Shown one piece after another: positions 29,565 through 38,480 of a stretch of 64,000 nucleotides of DNA. Under the pieces are notes generated by a model, which saw only the letters and a program-made list of their open reading frames with translations, had not been told where the DNA came from and searched no databases. This DNA comes from Bos javanicus. Its lineage: Eukaryota > Chordata > Mammalia > Artiodactyla > Bovidae. The DNA lies in contig NW_026893633.1 of assembly GCF_032452875.1 (NCBI RefSeq), positions 310,001-374,000 on the forward strand. The letters run 5' to 3'. The first letter of the stretch is position 1. Each line of letters opens with the position of its first letter. The position numbers and the translations under genes are program-made.

Positions 29565-29806
29565 CCTCTGGAGGCAATAAACAAAGAGCTGAGTAGGCAC
29601 GAATCAAACAGTCAGCAGGCAATAATCATGGAACTCAGCTGTGAGGAATCATGATGCTCAGCTGGCAATAATCAAGCAGCTGAGCAGGCAGGAATTACAC
29701 AGCACAGCTGGCAATTGTCAAGCAGATGACAGGCAGGAATCATGCAGCTCAGCTGGCAATTGTCAAGCAGATGAGCAGACAGTAATCACGCAGCTCAGCA
29801 GGCCCT
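29565..29806 (+). repeat. Leader-like island L18 (subfamily B), last before the LTR array
   Basis: The final left-type island (CATTTGCCTCTGGAGGC). What follows is not left-type satellite but the exact right-type spacer beginning GTGACTCTGCAGGC, so L18 is a left-type leader joined to a right-type spacer. This makes it the junction marker of the two arrays. Confidence 0.88.
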
Positions 29807-30355
29807 GATCACGTGACTCTGCAGGCACTGATCACGTGGCTGATCAAGTCCAGATCACGTGACTGAGCATGCACTGATCACGTGGCTGTCATGCACTGAT
29901 GACGTGACTGCGCATGCACTGATGACGTGGCTGATCAGGCACTGATCACATGGCTCATCATGCACTGATCACGTGTTTATCAGGCAATGATCAGTGGCTG
30001 ACAGGAGCTGATCATGGGACTGTGCACGCACTGATCACGTGGCTATCATGCACTGATCACGTGACTGCGCATGCACTGATGACGTGGCTGTTCGGGCACT
30101 GATCACGTGTTTATCAGGCAGTGATCAGTGACTGACAGGCGCTGATCAGGGGACTGTGCACGCACTGATCAGGTGGCTGATCAGGAACTGACCACCTGAC
30201 CGCACATGCAGTGATCACGTGGCTGGTCGTTCACTGATCACGTGTTTATCATACGGTGATCACGTGACTGAGAGGCGCTGATCACGTGACTGTGCCGTCA
30301 GTGATCACGTTCCTGAGCAGGCACTGATATCGTGACTGAGCATGCACTGATCATG
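29807..30355. repeat. Array junction and first right-type spacer
   Basis: Immediately after L18 the monomers switch to the right-array set: GTGACTCTGCAGGC, GATGACGTGACTGCGC, TTTATCAGGCAATGATC, GGGGACTGTGCACGC and GACCACCTGACC. The order is that of the long (811-bp class) spacer found between LTRs, so the repeat unit is continuous across the junction and only the LTR+PBS is missing before it. Confidence 0.88.
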
Positions 30356-30531
30356 TGCCGGGAGACGGGGAGGCATTTCACTCTGGACAAAGGTCATAAG
30401 GAAGGAGGCTCGGCATACGCAAATGCGGGATCCAGCCTCAGGAGTCCACCCGCATATTCTCGAGCATCTCCCCCCCAAAAAAACCAGAGTCTGCCTACTG
30501 TATTGCTTTGTGCTCTCACCTCTGATTTCAC

Positions 30532-30547
30532 TGGGGGCTGTCCCCCA
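30532..30547. other. U3 hairpin TGGGGG-CTGT-CCCCCA
   Basis: A perfect 6-bp stem with a 4-nt loop. It recurs in most of the 26 LTRs, is weakened by G to A (CTGAGGGCTG) in units 3, 9 and 15, and by loss of one G in unit 10. A structural role is not shown. Confidence 0.6.
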
Positions 30548-30703
30548 CCACCATCTCGCTCTCTCTGTCAAAGAGTTAACTTACAGCTCCAATTCATAAA
30601 GTTCCTTGTCATTCTTCCCTTTAACTTCCAGCTGAGTCTCCATCTGGAGCGCGGAACCCACCACGCTTACTAATTATGCCTGGGCTGCTAAGACCCACTC
30701 GAG

Positions 30704-30727
30704 AAGGTGTCTAGGGTGAGGCACCTT
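30704..30727. other. Imperfect inverted repeat AAGGTG...CACCTT in U3
   Basis: A 6-bp stem around a 12-nt loop, flanked by CTCGAG and TTCGAG. It is kept in nearly all LTR copies. Whether it is a structure or chance is open. Confidence 0.4.
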
Positions 30728-30790
30728 TCGCTATTCGAGAGGGCGCCTGCGGCCTATGTAAGTGGTGCAAACTTCTTGTCTTGAAGTTTG

Positions 30791-30795
30791 ATTGG
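30791..30795 (-). promoter_or_regulatory. Inverted CCAAT box of LTR U3 (unit 1)
   Basis: ATTGG on the + strand (within TTTGATTGGTC), about 100 bp upstream of the TATA box. This is the usual distance and orientation for an NF-Y site. It is retained in all 26 LTRs. Confidence 0.6.
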
Positions 30796-30891
30796 TCTGC
30801 CGCGTAAACCAAGCTACTCAGTCTCTTTTCTCCACCGAATTTTCCTACTGAGCTCTCCTCATACTATTATTCTTGACATCTCTGATTAGCA

Positions 30892-30898
30892 TATAAAT
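30892..30898 (+). promoter_or_regulatory. TATA box of LTR (unit 1)
   Basis: TATAAAT within GCATATAAATAGTCG, 66 bp before the LTR end, predicting initiation near 30,920-30,925. The element is unchanged in every LTR and sits about 536 bp from each LTR start in 602-bp copies. It could drive tandem non-coding transcripts across the array; activity cannot be seen from sequence. Confidence 0.65.
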
Positions 30899-30957
30899 AG
30901 TCGCCTAGGCCATCTCTCCTTCGAATACCCTGGATCAGTTGGGGCTGGTCCCCGGCA

Positions 30958-31768
30958 GGTGGCGACCGAACAGGGACCTCAGGAGGCGATACTCAAAGAG
31001 CTGAGCAGACACGAACCACGCAATCAGCAGGCAATAAGCATGGAGCTCAGCAGTGACGAATCATGCTGCTCAACTGGCAATAATCAAGCACGTGACCAGG
31101 CAGGAATCACGCAGCTCAGCTGGCAATTGTCAAGCAGATGAGCCGACAGGAATCACGCAGCTCAGATGGCAATTGTCATGCAGATGAGCCGGCAGGAATC
31201 ACGCAGCTAAGCAGGCCCTGATCACGTGACTCTGCAGGCACTGATCACGTGGCTGATCAAGTCCAGATCACGTGACTCAGCATGCACTGATCACGTGGCT
31301 ATCATGCACTGATGACGTGACTGCGCATGCACTGATGACGTGGCTGATCAGGCACTGATCACATGGCTCATCATGCACTGATCACGTGTTTATCAGGCAA
31401 TGATCAGTGACTGACAGGCGCTGATCATGGGACTGTGCACGCACTGATCACGTGGCTATCATGCACTGATCACGTGACTGCGCATGCACTGATGACGTGG
31501 CTGTTCGGGCACTGATCACGTGTTTATCAGGCAGTGCTCAGTGACTGACAGGCGCTGATCAGGGGACTGTTCACGCACTGATCAGGTGGCTGATCAGGAA
31601 ATGACCACCTGACCGCGCATGCAGTGATCACGTGGCTGGTCGTTCACTGATCACGTGTTTATCATACGGTGATCACGTGACTGAGAGGCGCTGATCACGT
31701 GACTGTGCCGTCAGTGATCACGTGGCTGAGCAGGCACTGATATCTTGACTGAGCATGCACTGATCATG
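30958..31768 (+). repeat. Unit 1 PBS, leader and spacer (811 bp, long class)
   Basis: After the PBS comes a leader to about 31,215 with CAGGAATCAC at 31,101, 31,147 and 31,193, a 46-bp tandem repeat. Right-type satellite then runs to the next LTR. It contains the extra 157-bp satellite segment that defines the long class. A GTG-started 60-codon frame over the leader is not considered a gene. Confidence 0.88.
30960..30977 (+). other. Retroviral primer-binding site, tRNA-Lys3 type (unit 1)
   Basis: TGGCGACCGAACAGGGAC matches the complement of the tRNA-Lys3 3' end (TGGCGCCCGAACAGGGAC) at 17 of 18 positions. It lies two bases after the LTR CA end. The same single change (C to A at position 6) is present in all 26 copies, so it was fixed before amplification. 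Confidence 0.88.
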
Positions 31769-32370
31769 TGCCGGGAGCCGGGGAGGCATTCCACTCTGGA
31801 CAAAGGTCATGAGGAAGGAGGCTCGGCATACGCAAATGCGGGATCAAGCCTCAGGAGTCCACCCGGATATTCTCGAGCATCTCCCCCCAAAAAAAACCAG
31901 AGTCTGCCTACTGTATTGCTTTGTGCTCTCACCTCTGATTTCACTGGGGGCTGTCCCCCACCACCATCTCGCTCTCTCTGTCAAAGAGTTAACTTACAGC
32001 TCCAATTCATAAAGTTCCTTGTCATTCTTCCCTTTAACTTCCAGCTGAGTCTCCATCTGGAGCGCGGAACCCACCACGCTTACTAATTATGCCTGGGCTG
32101 CTAAGACCCACTCGAGAAGGTGTCTAGGGTGAGGCACCTTTCGCTATTCGAGAGGGCGCCTGAGGCCTAAGTAAGTGGTGCAAACTTCTTGTCTTAAAGA
32201 TTGATTGGTCTTCTGCGTAAACCAAGCTACTCAGTCTCTTTTCTCCACCGAATTTTCCTACTGAGCTCTCCTCATACTATTATTCTTGACATCTCTGATT
32301 AGCATATAAATAGTCGCCTAGGCCATCTCTCCTTCGAATACCCTGGATCAGTTGGGGCTGGTCCCCGGCA
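31769..32370 (+). mobile_element. Retroviral LTR, unit 2
   Basis: 602 bp, C6A8 tract. Private changes: CCTGAGGCCTAAGTAAG, CTTAAAGATTGATTGG, GGTCTTCTGCG and GGGATCAAGCC. CCAAT and TATA are intact. Confidence 0.87.
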
Positions 32371-33181
32371 GGTGGCGACCGAACAGGGACCTCAGGAGGC
32401 AATACTCAAAGAGCTGAGCAGACCCGAACCACGCAATCAGCAGGCAATAAGCATGGAGCTCAGCAGTGACGAATCATGCTGCTCAACTGGCAATAGTCAA
32501 GCACGTGACCAGGCAGGAATCACGCAGCTCAGCTGGCCATTATCAAGCAGATGAGCCGACAGGAATCACGCAGCTCAGATGGCAATTGTCATGCAGATGA
32601 GCCGGCAGGAATCACGCAGCTCAGCAGGCCCTGATCACGTGACTCTGCAGGCACTGAGCACGTGGCTGATCAAGTCCAGATCACGTGACTGAGCATGCAC
32701 TGATCACGTGGCTATCATGCACTGATGACGTGGCTGATAGGGCACTGATGACGTGGCTGATCGGGCACTGATCACATGGCTCATCATGCACTGATCACGT
32801 ATTTCTCAGGCAATGATCAGTGACTGACAGGCGCTGATCATGGGACTGTGCACGCACTGAACACCTGGATATCATGCACTGATCACGTGACTGCGCATGC
32901 ACTGATGACGTGGCTGTTCGGGCACTGATCACGTGTTTATCAGGCAGTGATCAGTGACTGACAGGCGCCGATCAGGGGACTGTGCACGCTCTGATCAGGT
33001 GGCTGATCAGGAACTGACCACCTGACCCCGCATGCAGTGATCACGTGGCTGGTCGTTCACTGATCACGTGTTTATCATACGGTGATCACGTGACTGAGAG
33101 GCGCTGATCATGTGACTGTGCCGTCAGTGATCACGTGGCTGAGCAGGCACTGATATCGTGACTGAGCATGCACTGATCATG
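32371..33181 (+). repeat. Unit 2 PBS, leader and spacer (811 bp, long class)
   Basis: PBS at 32,373-32,390. The leader has GGCCATTATCAAGCAG, shared with units 4 and 5. The spacer carries the extra 157-bp segment with the GATAGGGCACTG and CGTATTTCTCAGG variants also seen after units 4 and 5. Confidence 0.88.
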
Positions 33182-33785
33182 TGCCGGGAGACGGGGAGCC
33201 ATTCCACTCTGGACAAAGGTCATGAGGAAGGAGGCTCGGAATACGCAAATGAGGGATCGAGCCTCAGGAATCCACCCGGATGTTCTCGACCATCTCCCCC
33301 CCCCAAAGAAACCGGAGTCTGCCTACTGTATTGCTTTGTGCTCTCACCTCTGATTTCACTGAGGGCTGTCCCCCACCACCATCTCGCTCTCTCTGTCAAA
33401 GAGTTAACTTAGAGCTCCAATTCATAAAGTTACTTGTCATTCTTCCCTTTAACTTCCAGCTGATTCTCCATCTGGAGCACGGAACCCACCACGCTTAGTA
33501 ATTATGCCTGGGCTGCTGAGACCCACTCGAGAAGGTGTCTAGGGTGAGGCACCTTTCGCTATTCGAGAGGGCGCCTGCGGCCTACGTAAGTGGTGCAAAC
33601 TTCTTGTCTTGAAGTTTGATTGGTCTTCCGCGTAAACCAAGCTACTCAATCTCTTTTCTCCACCGAATTTTCCTACTGAGCTCTCCTCATACTATTATTC
33701 TTGACATCTCTGATTAGCATATAAATAGTCGCCTAGGCCATATCTCCTTCGAATACCCTGGATCAGTTGAGGCTGGTGTCCGGCA
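33182..33785 (+). mobile_element. Retroviral LTR, unit 3 (subtype B)
   Basis: 604 bp with a linked variant set: AAATGAGGG, CTGAGGGCTG, AGTTACTTG, GAGCACGG, CTTAGTAATT, GCTGCTGAG, CTCAATCTC, CCATATCTCC and GGTGTCCGGCAGG. The homopolymer is C9 followed by AAAGAAA. The same set recurs in units 9 and 15. Confidence 0.87.
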
Positions 33786-34393
33786 GGTGGCGACCGAACA
33801 GGGACCTCAGGAGGCAATACTCAAAGAGCTGAGCAGACACGAACCACGCAATCAGTAGGCAATAAGCATGGAGCTCAGCAGTGACGAATCATGTTGCTCA
33901 ACTGGCAACAATCAAGCACGTGTCCAGGCAGGAATCACGCAGCTCAGCTGGCAATTGTCATGCAGATGAGCCGGCAGGAATCACGCAGCTCAGCAGGCCC
34001 TGATCACGTTACTCTTCAGGCACTGTTCACGTGGCTGATCAAGTCCAGATCACGTGACTGAGCATGCACTGATCACGAGGCTATCATGCACTGATGACGT
34101 GACTGTGCATGCACTGATGACCTTGCTGTTCGGGCACTGATCACGAGTTTATCAGGCAGTGATCAGTGACTGACAGGCGCTGATCAGGGGACTGTGCACG
34201 CACTGATCAGGTGGCTGATCAAGAACTGACCACCTGACCGCGCATGCAGTGATCACGTGGCTGGTCGTTCACTGATCACGTGTTTATCATACGTTGATCA
34301 CGTGACTGAGAGGCGCTTATCACGTGACTGTGCCGTCAGTGATCACGTGGCTGAGCAGGCACTGATATCGTGACTGAGCATGCACTGATCATG
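33786..34393 (+). repeat. Unit 3 PBS, leader and spacer (608 bp, shortest class)
   Basis: PBS at 33,788-33,805. The leader lacks one 46-bp repeat and has AATCAGTAGG, creating a stop in the frame open elsewhere. The spacer carries GTTACTCTTCAGG and GATGACCTTGCTG, shared with unit 15. Confidence 0.88.
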
Positions 34394-35000
34394 TGCCGGG
34401 AGCCGGGGAGGCATTCCACTCTGGACAAAGGTCATGAGGAAGGAGGCTCGGCATACGCAAATGTGGGATCGAGCCTCAGGAGTCCACCCGGATGTTCTCG
34501 AGCATCTCCCCCCCCCCAAAAAAAAAGCGGAGTCTGCCTACTGTATTGCTTTGTGCTCTCACCTCTGATTTCACTGGGGGCTGTCCCCCACCACCATCTC
34601 GCTCTCTCTGTCAAAGAGTTAATTTAGAGCTCCAATTCATAAAGTTCCTTGTCATTCTTCCCTTTAACTTCCAGCTGAGTCTGCATCTGGAGCGCGGAAC
34701 CCACCACGCTTACTAATTATGCCTGGGCTGCTAAGACCTACTCCAGAAGGTGTCTAGGGTGAGGCACCTTTCGCTATTCGAGAGGGCGCCTGCGGCCTAC
34801 GTAAGTGGTGCAAACTTCTTGTCTTGAAGTTTGATTGGTCTTCCGCGTAAACCAAGCTACTCAGTCTCTTTTCTCCACCGAATTTTCCTACTGAGCTCTC
34901 CTCATACTATTATTCTTCACATCTCTGATTAGCATATAAATAGTCGCCTAGGCCATCTCTCCTTCGAATACCCTGGATCAGTTGGGGTTGGTCCCCGGCA
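34394..35000 (+). mobile_element. Retroviral LTR, unit 4
   Basis: 607 bp, with the longest C tract (C10A9). Private changes: AGTTAATTTAGAG, GTCTGCATCTGG, GACCTACTCCAG and TTCTTCACATC. The PBS is preceded by CAAG instead of CAGG, shared with unit 5. Confidence 0.87.
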
Positions 35001-35811
35001 AGTGGCGACCGAACAGGGACCTCAGGAGGCAGTACTCAAAGAGCTGAGCAGACACGAACCACGCAATCAGCAGGCAATAAGCATGGAGCTCAGCAGTGAC
35101 GAATCATGCTGCTCAACTGGCAATAGTCAAGCACGTGACCAGGCAGGAATCACGCAGCTCAGCTGGCCATTATCAAGCAGATGAGCCGACAGGAATAACG
35201 CAGCTCAGATGGCAATTGTCATGCAGATGAGCCGGCATGAATCACGCAGCTCAGCAGGCCCTGATCACGTGACTCTGCAGGCACTGATCACGTGGCTGAT
35301 CAAGTCCAGATCACGTGACTGAGCATGCACTGATCACGTGGCTATCATGCACTGATGACGTGGCTGATAGGGCACTGATGACGTGGCTCATCGGGCACTG
35401 ATCACATGGCTCATCATGCACTGATCACGTATTTCTCAGGCAATGATCAGTGACTGACAGGCGCTGTTCATGGGACTGTGCACGCACTGAACACCTGGAT
35501 ATCATGCACTGATCACGTGACTGCGCATGCAGTGATGACGTGGCTGTTCGGGCACTGATCACGTGTTTATCAGGCAGTGATCAGTGACTGACAGGCGCTG
35601 ATCAGGGGACTGTGCACGCACTGATCAGGTGGATGATCAGGAAATGACCACCTGACCGCGCATGTAGTGATCAAGTGGATGGTCGTTCACTGATCACGTG
35701 TTTATCATACGGTGATCACGTGACTGAGAGGCGCTGATCACGTGATTGTGCCGTCAGTGATCCCGTGGCTGAGCAGGCACTGATATAGTGACTGAGCATG
35801 CACTGATCATG
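35001..35811 (+). repeat. Unit 4 PBS, leader and spacer (811 bp, long class)
   Basis: PBS at 35,003-35,020. It has GGAGGCAGTACTC in the leader and GATAGGGCACTG in the spacer, as after unit 5; these two units are close relatives. Confidence 0.88.
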
Positions 35812-36413
35812 TGCCGGGAGCCGGGGAGGCATTCCACTCTGGACAAAGGTCATGAGGAAGGAGGCTCGGCATACGCAAATGCGGGATCGAGCCTCAGGAG
35901 TCCACCCGGATGTTCTCGAGCATCTCCCCCCAAAAAAAACTGGAGTCTGCCTACTGTATTGCTTTGTGCTCTCACCTCTGATTTCACTGGGGGCTGTCCC
36001 CCACCACCATCTCGCTCTCTCTGTCAAAGAGTTCACTTACAGCTCCAATTCATAAAGTTCCTTGTCATTCTTCCCTTTAACTTCCAGCTGAGTCTCCATC
36101 TGGAGCCCGGAACCCACCACGCTTACTAATTATGCCTGGGCTGCTAAGACCCACTCGAGAAGGTGTCTAGGGTGACGCACCTTTCGCTATTCGAGAGGGC
36201 GCTTGCGGCCTACGTAAGTGGTGCAAACTTCTTGTCTTGGAGTTTGATTGGTCTTCCGCGTAAACCAAGCTACTCAGTCTCTTTTCTCCACCGAGTTTTC
36301 CTACTGAGCTCTCCTCATACTATTATTCTTGACATCTCTGATTAGCATATAAATAGTCGCCTAGGCCATCTCTCCTTCGAATACCCTGGATCAGTTGGGG
36401 TTGGTCCCCAGCA
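35812..36413 (+). mobile_element. Retroviral LTR, unit 5
   Basis: 602 bp. Variants AGTTCACTTACAG, GCGCTTGCGG, CTTGGAGTTTG and CCGAGTTTTCC are shared with unit 6. Private: AACTGGAGTC, GGGTGACGCACC, and an altered end CCCCAGCA. Confidence 0.87.
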
Positions 36414-37224
36414 AGTGGCGACCGAACAGGGACCTCAGGAGGCAGTACTCAAAGAGCTGAGCAGACACGAACCACGCAATCAGCAGGCAATAAGCATGGA
36501 GCTCAGCAGTGACGAATCATGCTGCTCAACTGGCAATAGTCAAGCACGTGACCAGGAAGGAATCACGCAGCTCAGCTGGCCATTATCAAGCAGATGAGCC
36601 GACAGGAATCACGCAGCTCAGATGGCAATTGTCATGCAGATGAGCCGGCAGGAATCACGCAGCTCAGCAGGCCCTGATCACGTGACTCTGCAGGCACTGA
36701 GCACGTGGCTGATCAAGTCCAGATCACGTGACTGAGCATGCACTGATCACGTGGCTATCATGCACTGATGACGTGGCTGATAGGGCACTGATGACGTGGC
36801 TCATCGGGCACTGATCACATGGCTCATCATGCACTGATCACGTATTTCTCAGGCAATGATCAGTGACTGACAGGCGCTGATCATGGGACTGTGCACGCAC
36901 TGAACACCTGGATATCATGCACTGATCACGTGACTGCGCATGCACTGATGACGTGGCTGTTCGGGCACTGATCACGTGTTTATCAGGCAGTGATCAGTGA
37001 CTGAGAGGCGCTGATCAGGGGACTGTGCACGCACTGATCAGGTGGATGATCAGGAAATGACCACCTGACCGCGCATGTAGTGATCACGTGGATGGTCGTT
37101 CACTGATCACGTGTTTATCATACGGTGATCACGTGACTGAGAGGCGCTGATCACGTGATTGTGCCGTCAGTGATCCCGTGGCTGAGCAGGCACTGATATA
37201 GTGACTGAGCATGCACTGATCATG
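36414..37224 (+). repeat. Unit 5 PBS, leader and spacer (811 bp, long class)
   Basis: PBS at 36,416-36,433. Almost identical to the unit 4 spacer, including TAGTGATCACG and GTGATTGTGCCG, with private ACCAGGAAGG. Confidence 0.88.
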
Positions 37225-37826
37225 TGCCGGGAGCCTGGGAGGCATTCCACTCTGGACAAAGGTCATGAGGAAGGAGGCTCGGCATACGCAAATGCGGGAT
37301 CGAGCCTCAGGAGTCCACCCGGATGTTCTCGAGCATCTCCCCCCAAAAAAAACCGGAGTCTGCCTACTGTATTGCTTTGTGCTCTCACCTCTGATTTCAC
37401 TGGGGGCTGTCCCCCACCACCATCTCGCTCTCTCTGTCAAAGAGTTCACTTACAGCTCCAATTCATAAAGTTCCTTGTCATTCTTCCCTTTAACTTCCAG
37501 CTGAGTCTCCATCTGGAGCGCGGAACCCACCACGCTTACTAATTATGCCTGGGCTGCTAAGACCCACTCGAGAAGGTGTCTAGGGTGAGGCACCTTTCGC
37601 TATTCGAGAGGGCGCTTGCGGCCTACGTAAGTGGTGCAAACTTCTTGTCTTGGAGTTTGATTGGTCTTCCGCGTAAACCAAGCTACTCAGTCTCTTTTCT
37701 CCACCGAGTTTTCCTACTGAGCTCTCCTCATACTATTATTCTTGACATCTCTGATTAGCATATAAATAGTCGCCTAGGCCATCTCTCCTTCGAATACCCT
37801 GGATCAGTTGGGGCTGGTCCCCGGCA
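37225..37826 (+). mobile_element. Retroviral LTR, unit 6
   Basis: 602 bp and nearly identical to unit 5, with private GGGAGCCTGGGAGG. The 3' end reverts to CCCCGGCAGG, so the unit 5-like stretch stops before the PBS. Confidence 0.87.
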
Positions 37827-38480
37827 GGTGGCGACCGAACAGGGACCTCAGGAGGCGATACTCAAAGAGCTGAGCAGACACGAACCACGCAATCAGCAGG
37901 CAATAAGCATGGAGCTCAGCAGTGACGAATCATGCTGCTCAACTGGCAATAATCAAGCACGTGACCAGGCAGGAATCACGCAGCTCAGCTGGCAATTGTC
38001 AAGCAGATGAGCCGACAGGAATCACTCAGCTCAGCTGGCAATTGTCATGGAGATGAGCCGGCAGGAATCACGCAGCTCAGCAGGCCCTGATCACGTGACT
38101 CTGCAGGCACTGATCACGTGGCTGATCAAGTCCAGATCACGTGACTGAGCATGCACTGATCACGTGGCTATCATGCACTGATGACGTGACTGCGCATGCA
38201 CTAATGACGTGGCTGTTCGGGCACTAATCCCGTGTTTATCAGGCAGTGATCAGTGACTGACAGGCGCTGATCAGGGGACTGTGTACGCACTGATCAGGTG
38301 GCTGATCAGGAACTGACCACCTGACCGCGCATGCAGTGATCACGTGGCTGGTCGTTCACTGATCACGTGTTTATCATACGGTGATCACGTGACTGAGAGG
38401 CGCTGATCACGTGACTGTGCCGTCAGTGATCACGTGGCTGAGCATGCACTGATATCATGACTGAGCATGCACTGATCATG
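37827..38480 (+). repeat. Unit 6 PBS, leader and spacer (654 bp, short class)
   Basis: PBS at 37,829-37,846. It lacks the 157-bp segment and has CACTCAGCTCAGC and GTCATGGAGATG in the leader, as units 11, 12 and 14 do. The long-to-short change in the array occurs here. Confidence 0.88.

Larger units (their letters stand above)
1..29810. repeat. Left satellite array, 22-23 bp monomers without LTRs
   Basis: The stretch is made almost wholly of a 22/23-bp monomer with two related halves, TGATCACGTGRC and TGATCATGCAC. The 22-bp form has GCTATCATGCAC instead of GCTGATCATGCAC. Most monomers carry one CACGTG E-box and two TGATCA palindromes. Common variants are CATGTG, CACATG, CACCTG and CACTTG at the E-box, and AATTGATC or AGCTACCATG in place of the second half. 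Eighteen leader-like islands interrupt it. No gene, RNA gene or LTR was seen anywhere in this stretch; DNA between the listed islands and duplications is monomer satellite only. The left edge is open at the window start. Function is unknown; tandem organisation suggests heterochromatin. Confidence 0.95.
30356..30957 (+). mobile_element. Retroviral LTR, unit 1 (reference copy)
   Basis: About 602 bp, from TGCCGGGAG (or two bases earlier, TGTGCCGGG) to CCCCGGCA, so it has TG...CA ends. U3 holds a C7A7 tract, a TGGGGG/CCCCCA hairpin, an inverted CCAAT (30,791) and TATAAAT (30,892). The end lies two bases before a tRNA-Lys3-like PBS. Length and layout fit a class II (betaretrovirus-like, ERVK) LTR. 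No AATAAA was seen, R+U5 after the TATA is only about 66 bp, and no polypurine tract precedes it. Private changes: GGAGACGGGG, GGGATCCAGCC, GTCTGCCGCG. It is the first LTR after the left array. Confidence 0.87.

Noticed and set aside
1..29810. CRISPR array (regular short repeats)
   Set aside because: No unique spacers; repeat and supposed spacer are both variants of one monomer, with no cas genes.
30332..30673. 113-codon + strand frame over the LTR 5' part, repeated in many units, and its opposite-strand shadow
   Set aside because: Starts at GTG in satellite, crosses the variable C/A tract, and changes frame or stops among copies. It matches no retroviral protein pattern.
30356..30957. Naming the LTR family (for example a specific rodent ERVK family)
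   Set aside because: The look is suggestive, but I could not compare it with a repeat library; only class and PBS type are supported.
30959..31141. 60-codon GTG-started frame across PBS and leader as a possible gag start
   Set aside because: It begins inside the PBS, uses GTG, is stopped in units 3, 9 and 15, and shows no gag features. The region is leader.
36163..36345. 60-codon frame in the 3' half of U3 (also near 37,576, 43,938, 47,751 and 51,474)
   Set aside because: Appears only in some copies by chance substitutions and overlaps promoter elements.
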